From assembly GCA_039033995.1 (NCBI GenBank), contig JBCCBP010000006.1, positions 1-64,000 of the forward strand: 64,000 bases of DNA, read 5' to 3'. Position numbers and translations under genes: made by a program. This document shows, in pieces, positions 44,655 through 52,268 of this stretch. How positions within the stretch are numbered: position 1 is the first letter of the stretch; the number at the start of each line of letters is the position of its first letter. Origin of the DNA: CALBPI01 sp039033995 (GTDB lineage Bacteria; Pseudomonadota; Gammaproteobacteria; Steroidobacterales; Woeseiaceae). The notes below the pieces were generated by a model. The model did not search any database and was not told the DNA's origin. It was given only the letters and a program-made list of their open reading frames with translations.

Positions 44655-46274
44655 ATGACAAACGCAACCACAGTCGCGACCTGGAGCCAGCTTGAGGATC
44701 GGCAACCCGCCTACGCTTTGATTGGAGAGGTCGATCTGGTGGTCGTTCGTTTCGATGATCAAGTCTCGGTGTTCTATGGTCGTTGCCTGCATCGCGGCGC
44801 ATTGATGGCCGATGGCCATGTCGATGCAAACGATAACCTGATCTGCGGCGTGCACAACTGGGACTATCGGCTCGATAGCGGCGTCTCAGAGTATGAAAAC
44901 TCGGAAGCGCTGCCTAAATTCAAAGCGTGGATCGATGACGACGCGGTCATGGTCGACGCAGACGAAATCCAGCAATGGGCGCTCAGCAATCCGCAACCGT
45001 ATCGGCGAGACGAATACCTCGGGCTTTATCAGGATCCGAGTCACGAAGCACACCCCGAGCCTTACAACGGACTGATCCAGCAATACGCGCGCGACGGCTT
45101 GAGCAAGACCGGTCATCACGGCGTCGTCGACGCCATGGGCGTGCCTCGCCAACAGCTGCCTGACTGGGACGACCTGCAAATTCTCAGCGCACAATTGCAC
45201 CGTGTGCCGCTACTCGATGATGAAGCGGTCGGCACCGACATCGTTATCGGACCTCGGGCCGCCAAACCTCTGAAGCTCGCAATTCCATTGTTTGTGTCTG
45301 ATATGAGCTTCGGCGCGTTGTCTGAACCCGCCAAAGTCGCACTGGCACAAGGTGCTGAACTCGCAGGTACCGGCATTTGCTCGGGCGAAGGCGGCATGCT
45401 GCCGGAAGAACAGGACGCCAACTCGCGTTACTTCTACGAACTGGCATCCGGTCGCTTTGGCTTTAGCTGGGACAAAGTGGCGAAGGTCCAGGCGTTTCAC
45501 TTCAAAGGCGGGCAAGGCGCCAAGACAGGCACCGGCGGCCACTTACCCGGCAACAAGGTGGTGGGCAAGATCGCCGAGGTTCGTGGCCTCGACGAAGGTG
45601 AAGCAGCGATCAGCCCTTCGCGGTTCCCGGATTGGGATCAGGTCAGCCAGATTCGTGATTTCGCTGACGAGGTTAAAGCAAAGACCGGCGGTATCCCGGT
45701 GGGCTACAAGTTATCGGCACAACACATCGAGAAGGATATCGATGCCGCGCTGGAGGTCGGCGTCGACTACATTATCCTCGATGGCCGCGGCGGTGGCACG
45801 GGTGCCGCGCCGACGTTGTTTCGCGATCACATTTCAGTACCCACGATCCCGGCGCTGGCCAGGGCGCGCCGACATCTGGACAGTAGTGATCACAGTGACA
45901 TCACACTGGTGATCACGGGCGGATTGCGTACACCGGCTGACTTCGTGAAAGCGCTGGCACTCGGCGCGGATGCGGTGGCGATCTCCAACGCCGCGATGCA
46001 GGCCATCGGTTGCATCGCCATGCGCGCTTGTCATACGAACAACTGCCCGGTCGGTATTGCAACGCAGAAACCCAGTCTGGTGTCGCGCCTGATCGTCGAT
46101 CAATCCGCACAACGACTTCATAACTTTTTCGCAGCTTCCATCGAACTCATGCAGGTCTTGGCGCGCGCGTGTGGTCATCGTCACTTGTCGGCATTCAATA
46201 TCGATGACCTGACCACCTACCACCGACACATGGCGGAGTTGACTGGCGTTGCCTTCGGTGGGGTCAACGCATGA
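44655..46274 (+). CDS. Rieske-glutamate synthase-type FMN/Fe-S fusion
   Basis: 539 residues with a good ribosome binding site (gaggggg). Residues 10-105 form a Rieske domain: Cys44-x-His46 (CLHRGA) and Cys64-x2-His67 (CGVHNW). From about 160 it follows the GltB FMN domain: VSDMSFGALSEPAKVALAQ, TGICSGEGGMLPEEQ, KGGQGAKTGTGGHLPG, YIILDGRGGGTGAAP, and CIAMRACHTNNCPVG, the three-cysteine [3Fe-4S] motif. The N-terminal glutaminase and the C-terminal domain of true glutamate synthase are absent, so it resembles stand-alone archaeal-type GltB or methylamine-oxidising relatives. The Rieske domain could pass electrons to or from FMN. It heads a five-gene overlapping operon. Confidence 0.9.
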   Translation: MTNATTVATWSQLEDRQPAYALIGEVDLVVVRFDDQVSVFYGRCLHRGALMADGHVDANDNLICGVHNWDYRLDSGVSEYENSEALPKFKAWIDDDAVMVDADEIQQWALSNPQPYRRDEYLGLYQDPSHEAHPEPYNGLIQQYARDGLSKTGHHGVVDAMGVPRQQLPDWDDLQILSAQLHRVPLLDDEAVGTDIVIGPRAAKPLKLAIPLFVSDMSFGALSEPAKVALAQGAELAGTGICSGEGGMLPEEQDANSRYFYELASGRFGFSWDKVAKVQAFHFKGGQGAKTGTGGHLPGNKVVGKIAEVRGLDEGEAAISPSRFPDWDQVSQIRDFADEVKAKTGGIPVGYKLSAQHIEKDIDAALEVGVDYIILDGRGGGTGAAPTLFRDHISVPTIPALARARRHLDSSDHSDITLVITGGLRTPADFVKALALGADAVAISNAAMQAIGCIAMRACHTNNCPVGIATQKPSLVSRLIVDQSAQRLHNFFAASIELMQVLARACGHRHLSAFNIDDLTTYHRHMAELTGVAFGGVNA

Positions 46275-46495
46275 GCGTTACGACGGCCAGCACGATCATG
46301 GGGCTGCTCGGCGGCTACCTATTGATTGGGTTAGTTGTCGCCGTCGGCTTATTGCTTAGCGGACTGGATAGCATGGATCCCGCAGCAGCCAAATTGCGCT
46401 GGCGGGTTCGACTCCTATTGTTGCCGGGACTCATCGGTCTGTGGCCCTTGATGCTCGCCAAAAAACTCACACAATCCGAGCCGCCACTACAATGA
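46271..46495 (+). CDS. Small two-helix membrane protein of the Rieske operon
   Basis: 74 residues, start overlapping the previous stop by four bases (ATGA). Two helices: about 10-30 (GLLGGYLLIGLVVAVGLLLSGL) and 45-63 (LLLLPGLIGLWPLMLAKKL), with a short basic C-terminus. Small proteins with a LLPG...LWP motif like this turn up beside respiratory and ferric-reductase-like membrane proteins, in my recollection. Possibly a subunit of a membrane complex with the later genes. Confidence 0.75.
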   Translation: MSVTTASTIMGLLGGYLLIGLVVAVGLLLSGLDSMDPAAAKLRWRVRLLLLPGLIGLWPLMLAKKLTQSEPPLQ

Positions 46496-46641
46496 AACGT
46501 CGTCAGCGGAAACTGCATTTTTTGCTGTGGCTGGTGTTATCACCCGTGCTCGCTTATGGCCTTTGGCAGGCGTTGGCCGCACGCACGGTGGACCCCGTCA
46601 ATGTATCGTTGCCATCAGCGCTAACCGAGGCGCGAGACTGA
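46492..46641 (+). CDS. 49-residue single-helix membrane protein
   Basis: A basic N-terminus (MKRRQRKLH) then one helix (FLLWLVLSPVLAYGLWQAL) and a short tail. The ATG overlaps the previous stop by four bases and its own stop overlaps the next start (TGATG), so translation is chained. Too small for an enzyme; a structural or assembly subunit is plausible. Confidence 0.7.
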   Translation: MKRRQRKLHFLLWLVLSPVLAYGLWQALAARTVDPVNVSLPSALTEARD

Positions 46642-47684
46642 TGTCACACGATTACCAAACCGTCCAGTGGACACCCTTCAAGAAGCGTTATGATCGCTGG
46701 GTGCTCGGCGGCGTTGCCCTGTACCTCGTCATTTTTATCGGCGTCAGCCTGTCGCTCGGTGGCGATACCGCCAGCCTGAATCCTGTACAGGTCATCATTC
46801 GTGCAACAGGTTCGCTGGCATTCATTCTGCTGACGTTCGTACTCAGCATTGGACCGTTGGCCAGGATCAGCGACCGGTTTAAGCCGTTGCTCTACAACCG
46901 CCGCCATCTTGGCGTGACAACCTTTCTGCTGGGCTTTGTGCATGCTGGGCTCGTGGTCTTCTGGTATCACGGCTTCGGCGATCTGAACCCTTTCGTTTCT
47001 GTGCTCGTATCCAATCCGCGCTATGACGCCGTTGGCGGGTTCCCGTTTGAGAGTCTCGGTCTGGTGGCGTTGATCATTCTGTATTTGATGGCGGCCACCA
47101 GCCACGATTTCTGGAACGCGAATCTGGGCCCAACTGTCTGGAAGTCATTGCATCTGTGCGTTTACCTCGCGTACGGATTGCTCGTACTGCACGTCGCGCT
47201 CGGCGTCTTGCAGTTTGAGAAATCGCCCGTGTATGTATGGCTCTTGATAGCCGGCGTCGCGACACTGTCCGCGCTTCACTTGTTCACGGGCTTGCGCGCC
47301 TTTCGCGGCTTCCGCAAGACGGCCGACCCATGGCAGGTGGTTGGCGACGCGTCAACCTTACGCGAAGGCAAAGCGGTGATCGTCAGACCGAAAACCGGTG
47401 AGGCGATCGCGGTGTTCCGGCACGACAACCAGGTATTCGCCGTCTCGCATGTTTGCCGCCATCAGGGTGGCCCGCTCGGCGAGGGGCGCGTGGTTGACGG
47501 TTGCATCACTTGCCCTTGGCATGGGTTTCAGTACCAGCTGATCGATGGTCGCTCCCCTGCCCCGTTCACCGAACGCATCGCGACCTACCGCACGAAACTG
47601 GAAGGTACGGTTGTTCTGGTCAACACGCATCCGTCGCCGCCAGGCACAGCACAACAACCCACCGCACTGCCGGAGTCCTTATGA
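46641..47684 (+). CDS. Ferric-reductase-type membrane protein with C-terminal Rieske domain
   Basis: 347 residues. About six helices (30-235) form a ferric-reductase/YedZ(MsrQ)-like membrane domain. Histidine pairs in two helices, HLGVTTFLLGFVH (12 apart) and HLCVYLAYGLLVLH (13 apart), could hold two b-type haems. After a short linker, residues about 245-330 are a Rieske domain: VCRHQGG (C-x-H) and CPWHGF (C-x2-H). A membrane haem protein ending in a Rieske cluster could move electrons between the quinone pool and the soluble Rieske proteins of this locus. Domain order is unusual. It overlaps both neighbouring genes. Confidence 0.85.
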   Translation: MSHDYQTVQWTPFKKRYDRWVLGGVALYLVIFIGVSLSLGGDTASLNPVQVIIRATGSLAFILLTFVLSIGPLARISDRFKPLLYNRRHLGVTTFLLGFVHAGLVVFWYHGFGDLNPFVSVLVSNPRYDAVGGFPFESLGLVALIILYLMAATSHDFWNANLGPTVWKSLHLCVYLAYGLLVLHVALGVLQFEKSPVYVWLLIAGVATLSALHLFTGLRAFRGFRKTADPWQVVGDASTLREGKAVIVRPKTGEAIAVFRHDNQVFAVSHVCRHQGGPLGEGRVVDGCITCPWHGFQYQLIDGRSPAPFTERIATYRTKLEGTVVLVNTHPSPPGTAQQPTALPESL

Positions 47685-48433
47685 GCGATGACGATTTCTT
47701 TGTCGGCTGGGCCGAGCAACTACCCAAGGCGGATCGGCGTAGTTTTGTTGGCATCGGCCTCACCGTCGTAGCCGGATGTGCCGGACTCGGCGCAGGGCTC
47801 GCGCTCAGTCAACGTGAACCGTCGCCGGGTGGATGGGACCTCGCCAACGAACGCGAATGGACCGGCGTTGTCACGGCCACACCGTATGCGATGTTGCGCA
47901 CCCGAAATCTCGATGGCGAGCCACGCACTGTACTACTCGCGTGCGAAGGCAAATGCGGTGTCGCCACCAGCATCGGCGCATTCGATGGCCGTAGGGTGAC
48001 GATCCGCGGCACCCTCATCGAACGCGGTCGGCACGCCATGATCGCGGTCAGCAGCGCTCCTGACTGGATCACCGACAGCGAAACCGCCGACGACGAGGCG
48101 CTGATTTTTGCGTCGCCCACTGTCCTGACTAACGCGACGTTGGATGGTGAAATTCTGGATACCAAATGCTGGTTCGGTGCGATGAATCCTAACTCCGGCA
48201 AACCTCACAAGGCGTGTGCGGCTCTGTGCATCCGCGGCGGCATTCCGCCGGCCTTCTATGTCAAAGATCCGGCTGAACAGTCGGCGCTGTTGATTCTGAC
48301 CGCACAAGGCCGACCGTTCGGTACGGACCTTCTCCCGCTGGTCGCCGACGCGGTGCGCATCGAAGGCAGACTGCAGCGCGCTGACGACCTGCTGTTCTTC
48401 GATACCCGTCTCGAACAGATACGGCGCTTGTAA
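47681..48433 (+). CDS. Membrane-anchored cysteine-rich protein of the Rieske operon
   Basis: 250 residues, ATG overlapping the previous stop by four bases. DRRSFVGIGLTVVAGCAGLGAGLAL is a Tat-like or plain membrane anchor near the N-terminus. The rest has two small beta domains. VLLACEGKCGVAT and ILDTKCWFGAMN followed by HKACAALCIRGGIPPAFYV give five or six closely spaced cysteines. I recall the last motif from proteins near membrane redox genes, but no function. It probably sits on the periplasmic face with the haem/Rieske protein. Possible metal or disulphide site. Confidence 0.7.
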   Translation: MSDDDFFVGWAEQLPKADRRSFVGIGLTVVAGCAGLGAGLALSQREPSPGGWDLANEREWTGVVTATPYAMLRTRNLDGEPRTVLLACEGKCGVATSIGAFDGRRVTIRGTLIERGRHAMIAVSSAPDWITDSETADDEALIFASPTVLTNATLDGEILDTKCWFGAMNPNSGKPHKACAALCIRGGIPPAFYVKDPAEQSALLILTAQGRPFGTDLLPLVADAVRIEGRLQRADDLLFFDTRLEQIRRL

Positions 48434-48447
48434 CGACTTAACGAGCG

Positions 48448-49713
48448 CTACAAGGCGCGAAGATAGGCGAGCAGCTGCGCTTGATCGATGGCACTGAGCT
48501 CACGAAACGCTGCCGCTGACGCATCGCCCTCTCCGCCGTGCCACAAGATCGCTTCGCGCAAGTTGCGTGCTCGCCCATCATGAAGAAACCCGCGATAAGG
48601 CGCGTGCTTCTCTAACAAGCCGATACCCCATAGCGGCGCGGTACGCCATTCACGATGATGCTCACCGTCACCCGCATCAGCGAGCGCGTCGCCCATGTCG
48701 TGTAACATGAAATCGGAGTACGGCCACAAGAGTTGCTCCGAGAACTCAGGCTCGCTGGCTTTGCGAGTTGTCGCGACGGGCACATGACATGAGCTACATC
48801 CTACTAATCCAAATAGATCCTGTCCGCGCTGCGTGTAATTACTTCGACGGTCCGGCACCGGCAATCGGCGCACGTAGTCGACTAGTGCCTCAAGTTCCTG
48901 TGCAGACAGCTCCGGTTGACACGGTTGTACGCAACCGGGCGAATGAATTCCCATATCATTGATCAACGCCGCGACGATTTGCCCTTGCAAATCAGCTTGT
49001 GTCGCTTTCCAACCAAACAAACCGATAGCGCCATCATCAAGCTCGCGCAGACGTCCGCTGATACCGTCCCCGTTTCGATCCTCCGGATCATGGAAATGGC
49101 GAATGAACGCTGGATCAATATTTTCCAACAGACCCCAGCCAAACAGCAGCGGTGCGACGCGCAAAGTGGATGGCACGTACGTGTCTTGCCCTACCTGAAC
49201 AATGGGCGACGGCCTTGTTAGTGTTTGCGTAGCGGCAAAATGATCACGACGGATCGACTCGACGATCTTGAAGGAAGCTTCGGGCCTCGAAGAACCTATC
49301 GAACGCGTGCGTAGTTGATCGCCATACAACTCACGATCGGCAGTGACAATGGGCTTCAGAATCCAGCGATTAAAATCGGGCGCCGGGTCACGACTAGCCG
49401 TTTGCAGTTCTGCGTGACACCCCGTGCAGCTCGCAGCGTCGAAACTGGGCCCCAAGGCCTGCTGGTGTCGAGGATTGTGGGACCAGTCTCGGTACAGCAG
49501 CCCACGTCCTTGTGGGTCGCTGCGCGAGTTGGACTCCCGAACCAGGGTCTTGCCGGGGTCCACATCGACATCGACCGTCAGGTATTGACCGCCGGGACGA
49601 AGGCGGTCAGCTTCGGTCTCTGCCAATACTGCGACGTCTGCTTGCCGAGCGTGGGCAAACAAGAAAACGACGCTTGCCAATGCGCCGCAAGCCATTGCGG
49701 CGGGTCTCATCAT
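48448..49713 (-). CDS. Di-haem c-type cytochrome, DUF1111 family
   Basis: 421 residues, starting at ATG 49713 (or 49710) and overlapping the azurin stop. A signal peptide (LASVVFLFAHARQA) precedes two haem-binding motifs: CTGCH near residue 95 and CSSCH near 300. GSFDAASC-like N-terminal and LWGIGLLEKHAPYRGFLHDGRARNLREAILWHGGE C-terminal sequences are those of the DUF1111/thiol-oxidoreductase-like family, related to di-haem peroxidases and MauG. It would be periplasmic and exchange electrons with the azurin encoded just upstream. Confidence 0.9.
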   Translation of the reverse strand: MMRPAAMACGALASVVFLFAHARQADVAVLAETEADRLRPGGQYLTVDVDVDPGKTLVRESNSRSDPQGRGLLYRDWSHNPRHQQALGPSFDAASCTGCHAELQTASRDPAPDFNRWILKPIVTADRELYGDQLRTRSIGSSRPEASFKIVESIRRDHFAATQTLTRPSPIVQVGQDTYVPSTLRVAPLLFGWGLLENIDPAFIRHFHDPEDRNGDGISGRLRELDDGAIGLFGWKATQADLQGQIVAALINDMGIHSPGCVQPCQPELSAQELEALVDYVRRLPVPDRRSNYTQRGQDLFGLVGCSSCHVPVATTRKASEPEFSEQLLWPYSDFMLHDMGDALADAGDGEHHREWRTAPLWGIGLLEKHAPYRGFLHDGRARNLREAILWHGGEGDASAAAFRELSAIDQAQLLAYLRAL

Positions 49714-50156
49714 TGCCAGGTGATGTTTAGCGTTCCCTGCATGATCGACCAATGTCCAGGGAACGAGCAGAAGAACTTATAGCTGCCACCGGCTTCCAAG
49801 TCAGCCGGTGAGAAACTGGTGGTGGAACTCTCACCGCCACCGACAATCTTGGTTGCAGCGATCACGCGCGCGTCATCGGCCGGCACGTAGCTCGCCTCCA
49901 AACCGGCGCCCATGCCCGCTTGCGCGACAGCCTCGAAGTCCGCTGTTTTGGTCAGCACCCAATTGTGGCCCATCGCAGCGGCCGGGAGTGTGCCGGTGTG
50001 TTTGAGTGTGACTGTCACCGTCTCACAGGACGATTCCACAGTCATTTCGGCGGTGCTGAATTGCAGCATATCGCCCACTTCGATCTCGAATTCGCACGCT
50101 GCCTGTGCCTGACCAGCCAACAATAAACCGAGTAAAACAACGGTAGTCCGAATCAT
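49710..50156 (-). CDS. azu: Azurin-type blue copper protein
   Basis: 148 residues with a 20-residue signal peptide (LLLGLLLAGQAQA/ACE), leaving 128 residues, the usual azurin size. Type 1 copper ligands are visible: His in MGHNWVL, and Cys, His, Met in FFCSFPGHWSIMQG; CEFEIEVGDMLQF with a later CETVT gives the disulphide pair. It carries electrons in the periplasm, here probably for the DUF1111 cytochrome encoded directly downstream with overlapping codons. Upstream (50182-50218) lies a Fur-like site. Confidence 0.95.
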   Translation of the reverse strand: MIRTTVVLLGLLLAGQAQAACEFEIEVGDMLQFSTAEMTVESSCETVTVTLKHTGTLPAAAMGHNWVLTKTADFEAVAQAGMGAGLEASYVPADDARVIAATKIVGGGESSTTSFSPADLEAGGSYKFFCSFPGHWSIMQGTLNITWQ

Positions 50157-50181
50157 GTTTTGCTTCTCTCTCAATAACTTG

Positions 50182-50218
50182 TTGCAAATAATAATGATAA
50201 TGATTCGTATTTGCAAAT
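50182..50218 (-). promoter_or_regulatory. Fur-like box within a larger inverted repeat, azurin promoter
   Basis: AATAATGATAATGATT (within 50190-50205) matches much of the 19-base Fur consensus. It is flanked by TTGCAAATA (50182-50190) and TATTTGCAA (50208-50216), a nine-base perfect inverted repeat. The stretch 50196-50218 matches the element at 54486-54508 at 19 of 23 positions. Both lie upstream of a gene set of iron or copper function. Confidence 0.6.
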
Positions 50219-50277
50219 CCGAATTAATCGCCAGTGTCTCTTGGCTTAACTTAATGCACTGCTGTCAAAAACCGTGG

Positions 50278-51693
50278 CTACTGTGACGGTTCGACCGATG
50301 CTCTGGTCGCGCCCATCGCAAGAACCGCAATGATGATTGCGCCGGCCAACAGCGTGCCGTTCACGATGAGCGTCAACCGGGAAAGATCGAATATCACGCT
50401 ATGGGTGATAGCCAGCACGCCAAGCGACATCACAGTCAGCCATTGCAAACTGCGGCGTGCCGTTTCGGGGTGACGCGTCCACAACGCGGCCGCGATGCCG
50501 ACGCAATAAGCGACCCAGAATGAAATCACCGCGGCGCCGACGCCGAGCATCGTCAACACCGCAGCAAGAGCAAGTGCTGGCGGACATGCCCACACGATAC
50601 CCGCCCATAGATCATCCAGAGCATTGCGGTGCCGACGTTTGGCCAGCCAGATGTTCACGCCGGTTGCCGAGACGATCGTCAGCGCGAGACCAAGCAGTCC
50701 GTACAACAACTTAACGGGAAAACTGCCGAAGCGACCGAAGTGGACGCGATACATCGAATAGATGATTTGTTTGCCAGGGTCACCATCCGAGAAGCCTTGC
50801 TTACTCAAATAGTCTCCATCCGCATCGAACAGATAATTCTCTGAGTAGATCAGTCGTTGTTCGACCGTCGCGAGGACCTCGATGAACTGTTGCGGAGTGC
50901 CCGCGTCGTGAACGATGACCATGATGGGCGTCTGTTCCGGTGCCAGCTCTGTCATCTGAGTCAGCGCCCGGTCAATTCTGAGCGCACTCGGTGCCTGTTC
51001 TAGCGTCGGCTCTGCGCCGAACACGCTATCGATGGCAGCGGTGGGGTCATTTGCGCCATAGGTACGGTCGTAGACGGTGATGAGTAACAGCGCAAAACCG
51101 AAATAGGCGCCGGTAATCGCGATCATCAGATGAAACGGCGCGGCCCAAACGCTCAGCCGATTGTGAATGTCTGTTTGCGCGAGTTGACGGTTGCCGCCTA
51201 ATCGAAGTTTGAAGGCGTCGCGAAGAATTTTCGGATGCGACATGAAACCGGAAATGATGAGACCAACCAACAGCGCACCACATGCACTGACCAGCATAAT
51301 CCCAAACGTATGCGGTAGATGCAGGTAGTAGTGCAAATCCGTCAGCATCTGAGTCCAGGCGTTTTGCTCTTGAGCGCCGAGCGATCCATCTGCGTTGAGA
51401 TACCAGCTGTCGGTTTCGGATGCCAGGCGTGCCCGCGGCATCGCATCGGTGGGTAGGACAACATACAGGTGCGGTGTTTGCAGCGCTGGATCACTGAACA
51501 ATGTGTTGAACGAACCGCTAATCTCTTTCGCCGACAAGGTCGACATCTCGGTAACGTTGGGTTGCTCCCATCGAGTCAGCTCCTCCTGAAACACGAGTAA
51601 CGTCCCGGACAGACAAATCAGATACATCGCGGCGCTGATCAACAAACCGAGCCAACGATGCGCCTCGAGCGAGCGCTTGAATACCTCTGCCAT
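50278..51693 (-). CDS. PepSY-associated membrane protein
   Basis: 471 residues. The start EAHRWLGLLISAAMYLICLSGTLLVFQEE and HLPHTFGIMLVSACGALLVGLIISG are hallmarks of the PepSY_TM family. Two conserved His (LHYYLHLPH, DIHNRL) and YGLLGLALTIVSATGVNIWL complete it. Four to eight helices. Family members are often found beside TonB siderophore receptors and may reduce or process iron chelates in the periplasm. The gene follows the receptor and the small membrane protein on the same strand. Confidence 0.88.
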   Translation of the reverse strand: MAEVFKRSLEAHRWLGLLISAAMYLICLSGTLLVFQEELTRWEQPNVTEMSTLSAKEISGSFNTLFSDPALQTPHLYVVLPTDAMPRARLASETDSWYLNADGSLGAQEQNAWTQMLTDLHYYLHLPHTFGIMLVSACGALLVGLIISGFMSHPKILRDAFKLRLGGNRQLAQTDIHNRLSVWAAPFHLMIAITGAYFGFALLLITVYDRTYGANDPTAAIDSVFGAEPTLEQAPSALRIDRALTQMTELAPEQTPIMVIVHDAGTPQQFIEVLATVEQRLIYSENYLFDADGDYLSKQGFSDGDPGKQIIYSMYRVHFGRFGSFPVKLLYGLLGLALTIVSATGVNIWLAKRRHRNALDDLWAGIVWACPPALALAAVLTMLGVGAAVISFWVAYCVGIAAALWTRHPETARRSLQWLTVMSLGVLAITHSVIFDLSRLTLIVNGTLLAGAIIIAVLAMGATRASVEPSQ

Positions 51694-51703
51694 AGTCGTA
51701 CCT

Positions 51704-52249
51704 TCAGCCTAGCGCCATCAACACAACGCCGACGGCACTCAGACCCGCCAATGCGAGCACGGATCGACCAAGCCGACGGGATACCAACACGGCATAAGCC
51801 AAACAACCCCAAACGACAGGCAATCCGATCATCAGAGCGGCCATGTGCGTGACTGCCGTAGCCGGCAGCCAACGTACGGTGCCCAACAAGACAATAACGC
51901 TCACGGCAAAACACAGGCCGACCACAATGACGAACCACATCAGTTGCTGAAGACTCTGGCCCGGTGTTGGCCATGTGACAGGCACGCGTTCAGAAGATCG
52001 GGTGTTTGGTTGGCGATAACGCGTGTTGGTCAATACCGCTAACCATGCCAGCACACTGACCACCGAAAGCGCGAACACCGCACCGTACTCAACACCCGTT
52101 TGCTGAATCCAGAAAAATCCTGCGAAAACCACCAGGCACCAACCGACCGCCAGGCCAAGAGCCTTGCCGCTCGATTGCCGCTGCCACAGCAACCGAATGA
52201 GCGCAACGCCAGCGGCGGTCACCAGAACTGCCGCTGTACCAAAGATCAT
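51704..52249 (-). CDS. Small multi-pass membrane protein of the iron-uptake operon
   Basis: 181 residues from the ATG at 52249. Five helices (IFGTAAVLVTAAGVALIRLL, ALGLAVGWCLVVFAGFFWI, YGAVFALSVVSVLAWLAVL, LMWFVIVVGLCFAVSVIVLL, LMIGLPVVWGCLAYAVLV) with a hydrophilic loop near 90-110. It sits 19 bases after the TonB receptor and 10 before the PepSY gene, so the three likely form one operon. It resembles the unnamed DUF3649/DUF3325-like small membrane proteins that often fill this position. Function unknown. Confidence 0.7.
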   Translation of the reverse strand: MIFGTAAVLVTAAGVALIRLLWQRQSSGKALGLAVGWCLVVFAGFFWIQQTGVEYGAVFALSVVSVLAWLAVLTNTRYRQPNTRSSERVPVTWPTPGQSLQQLMWFVIVVGLCFAVSVIVLLGTVRWLPATAVTHMAALMIGLPVVWGCLAYAVLVSRRLGRSVLALAGLSAVGVVLMALG

Positions 52250-52268
52250 TCGGCGAACACCGGTTGCA

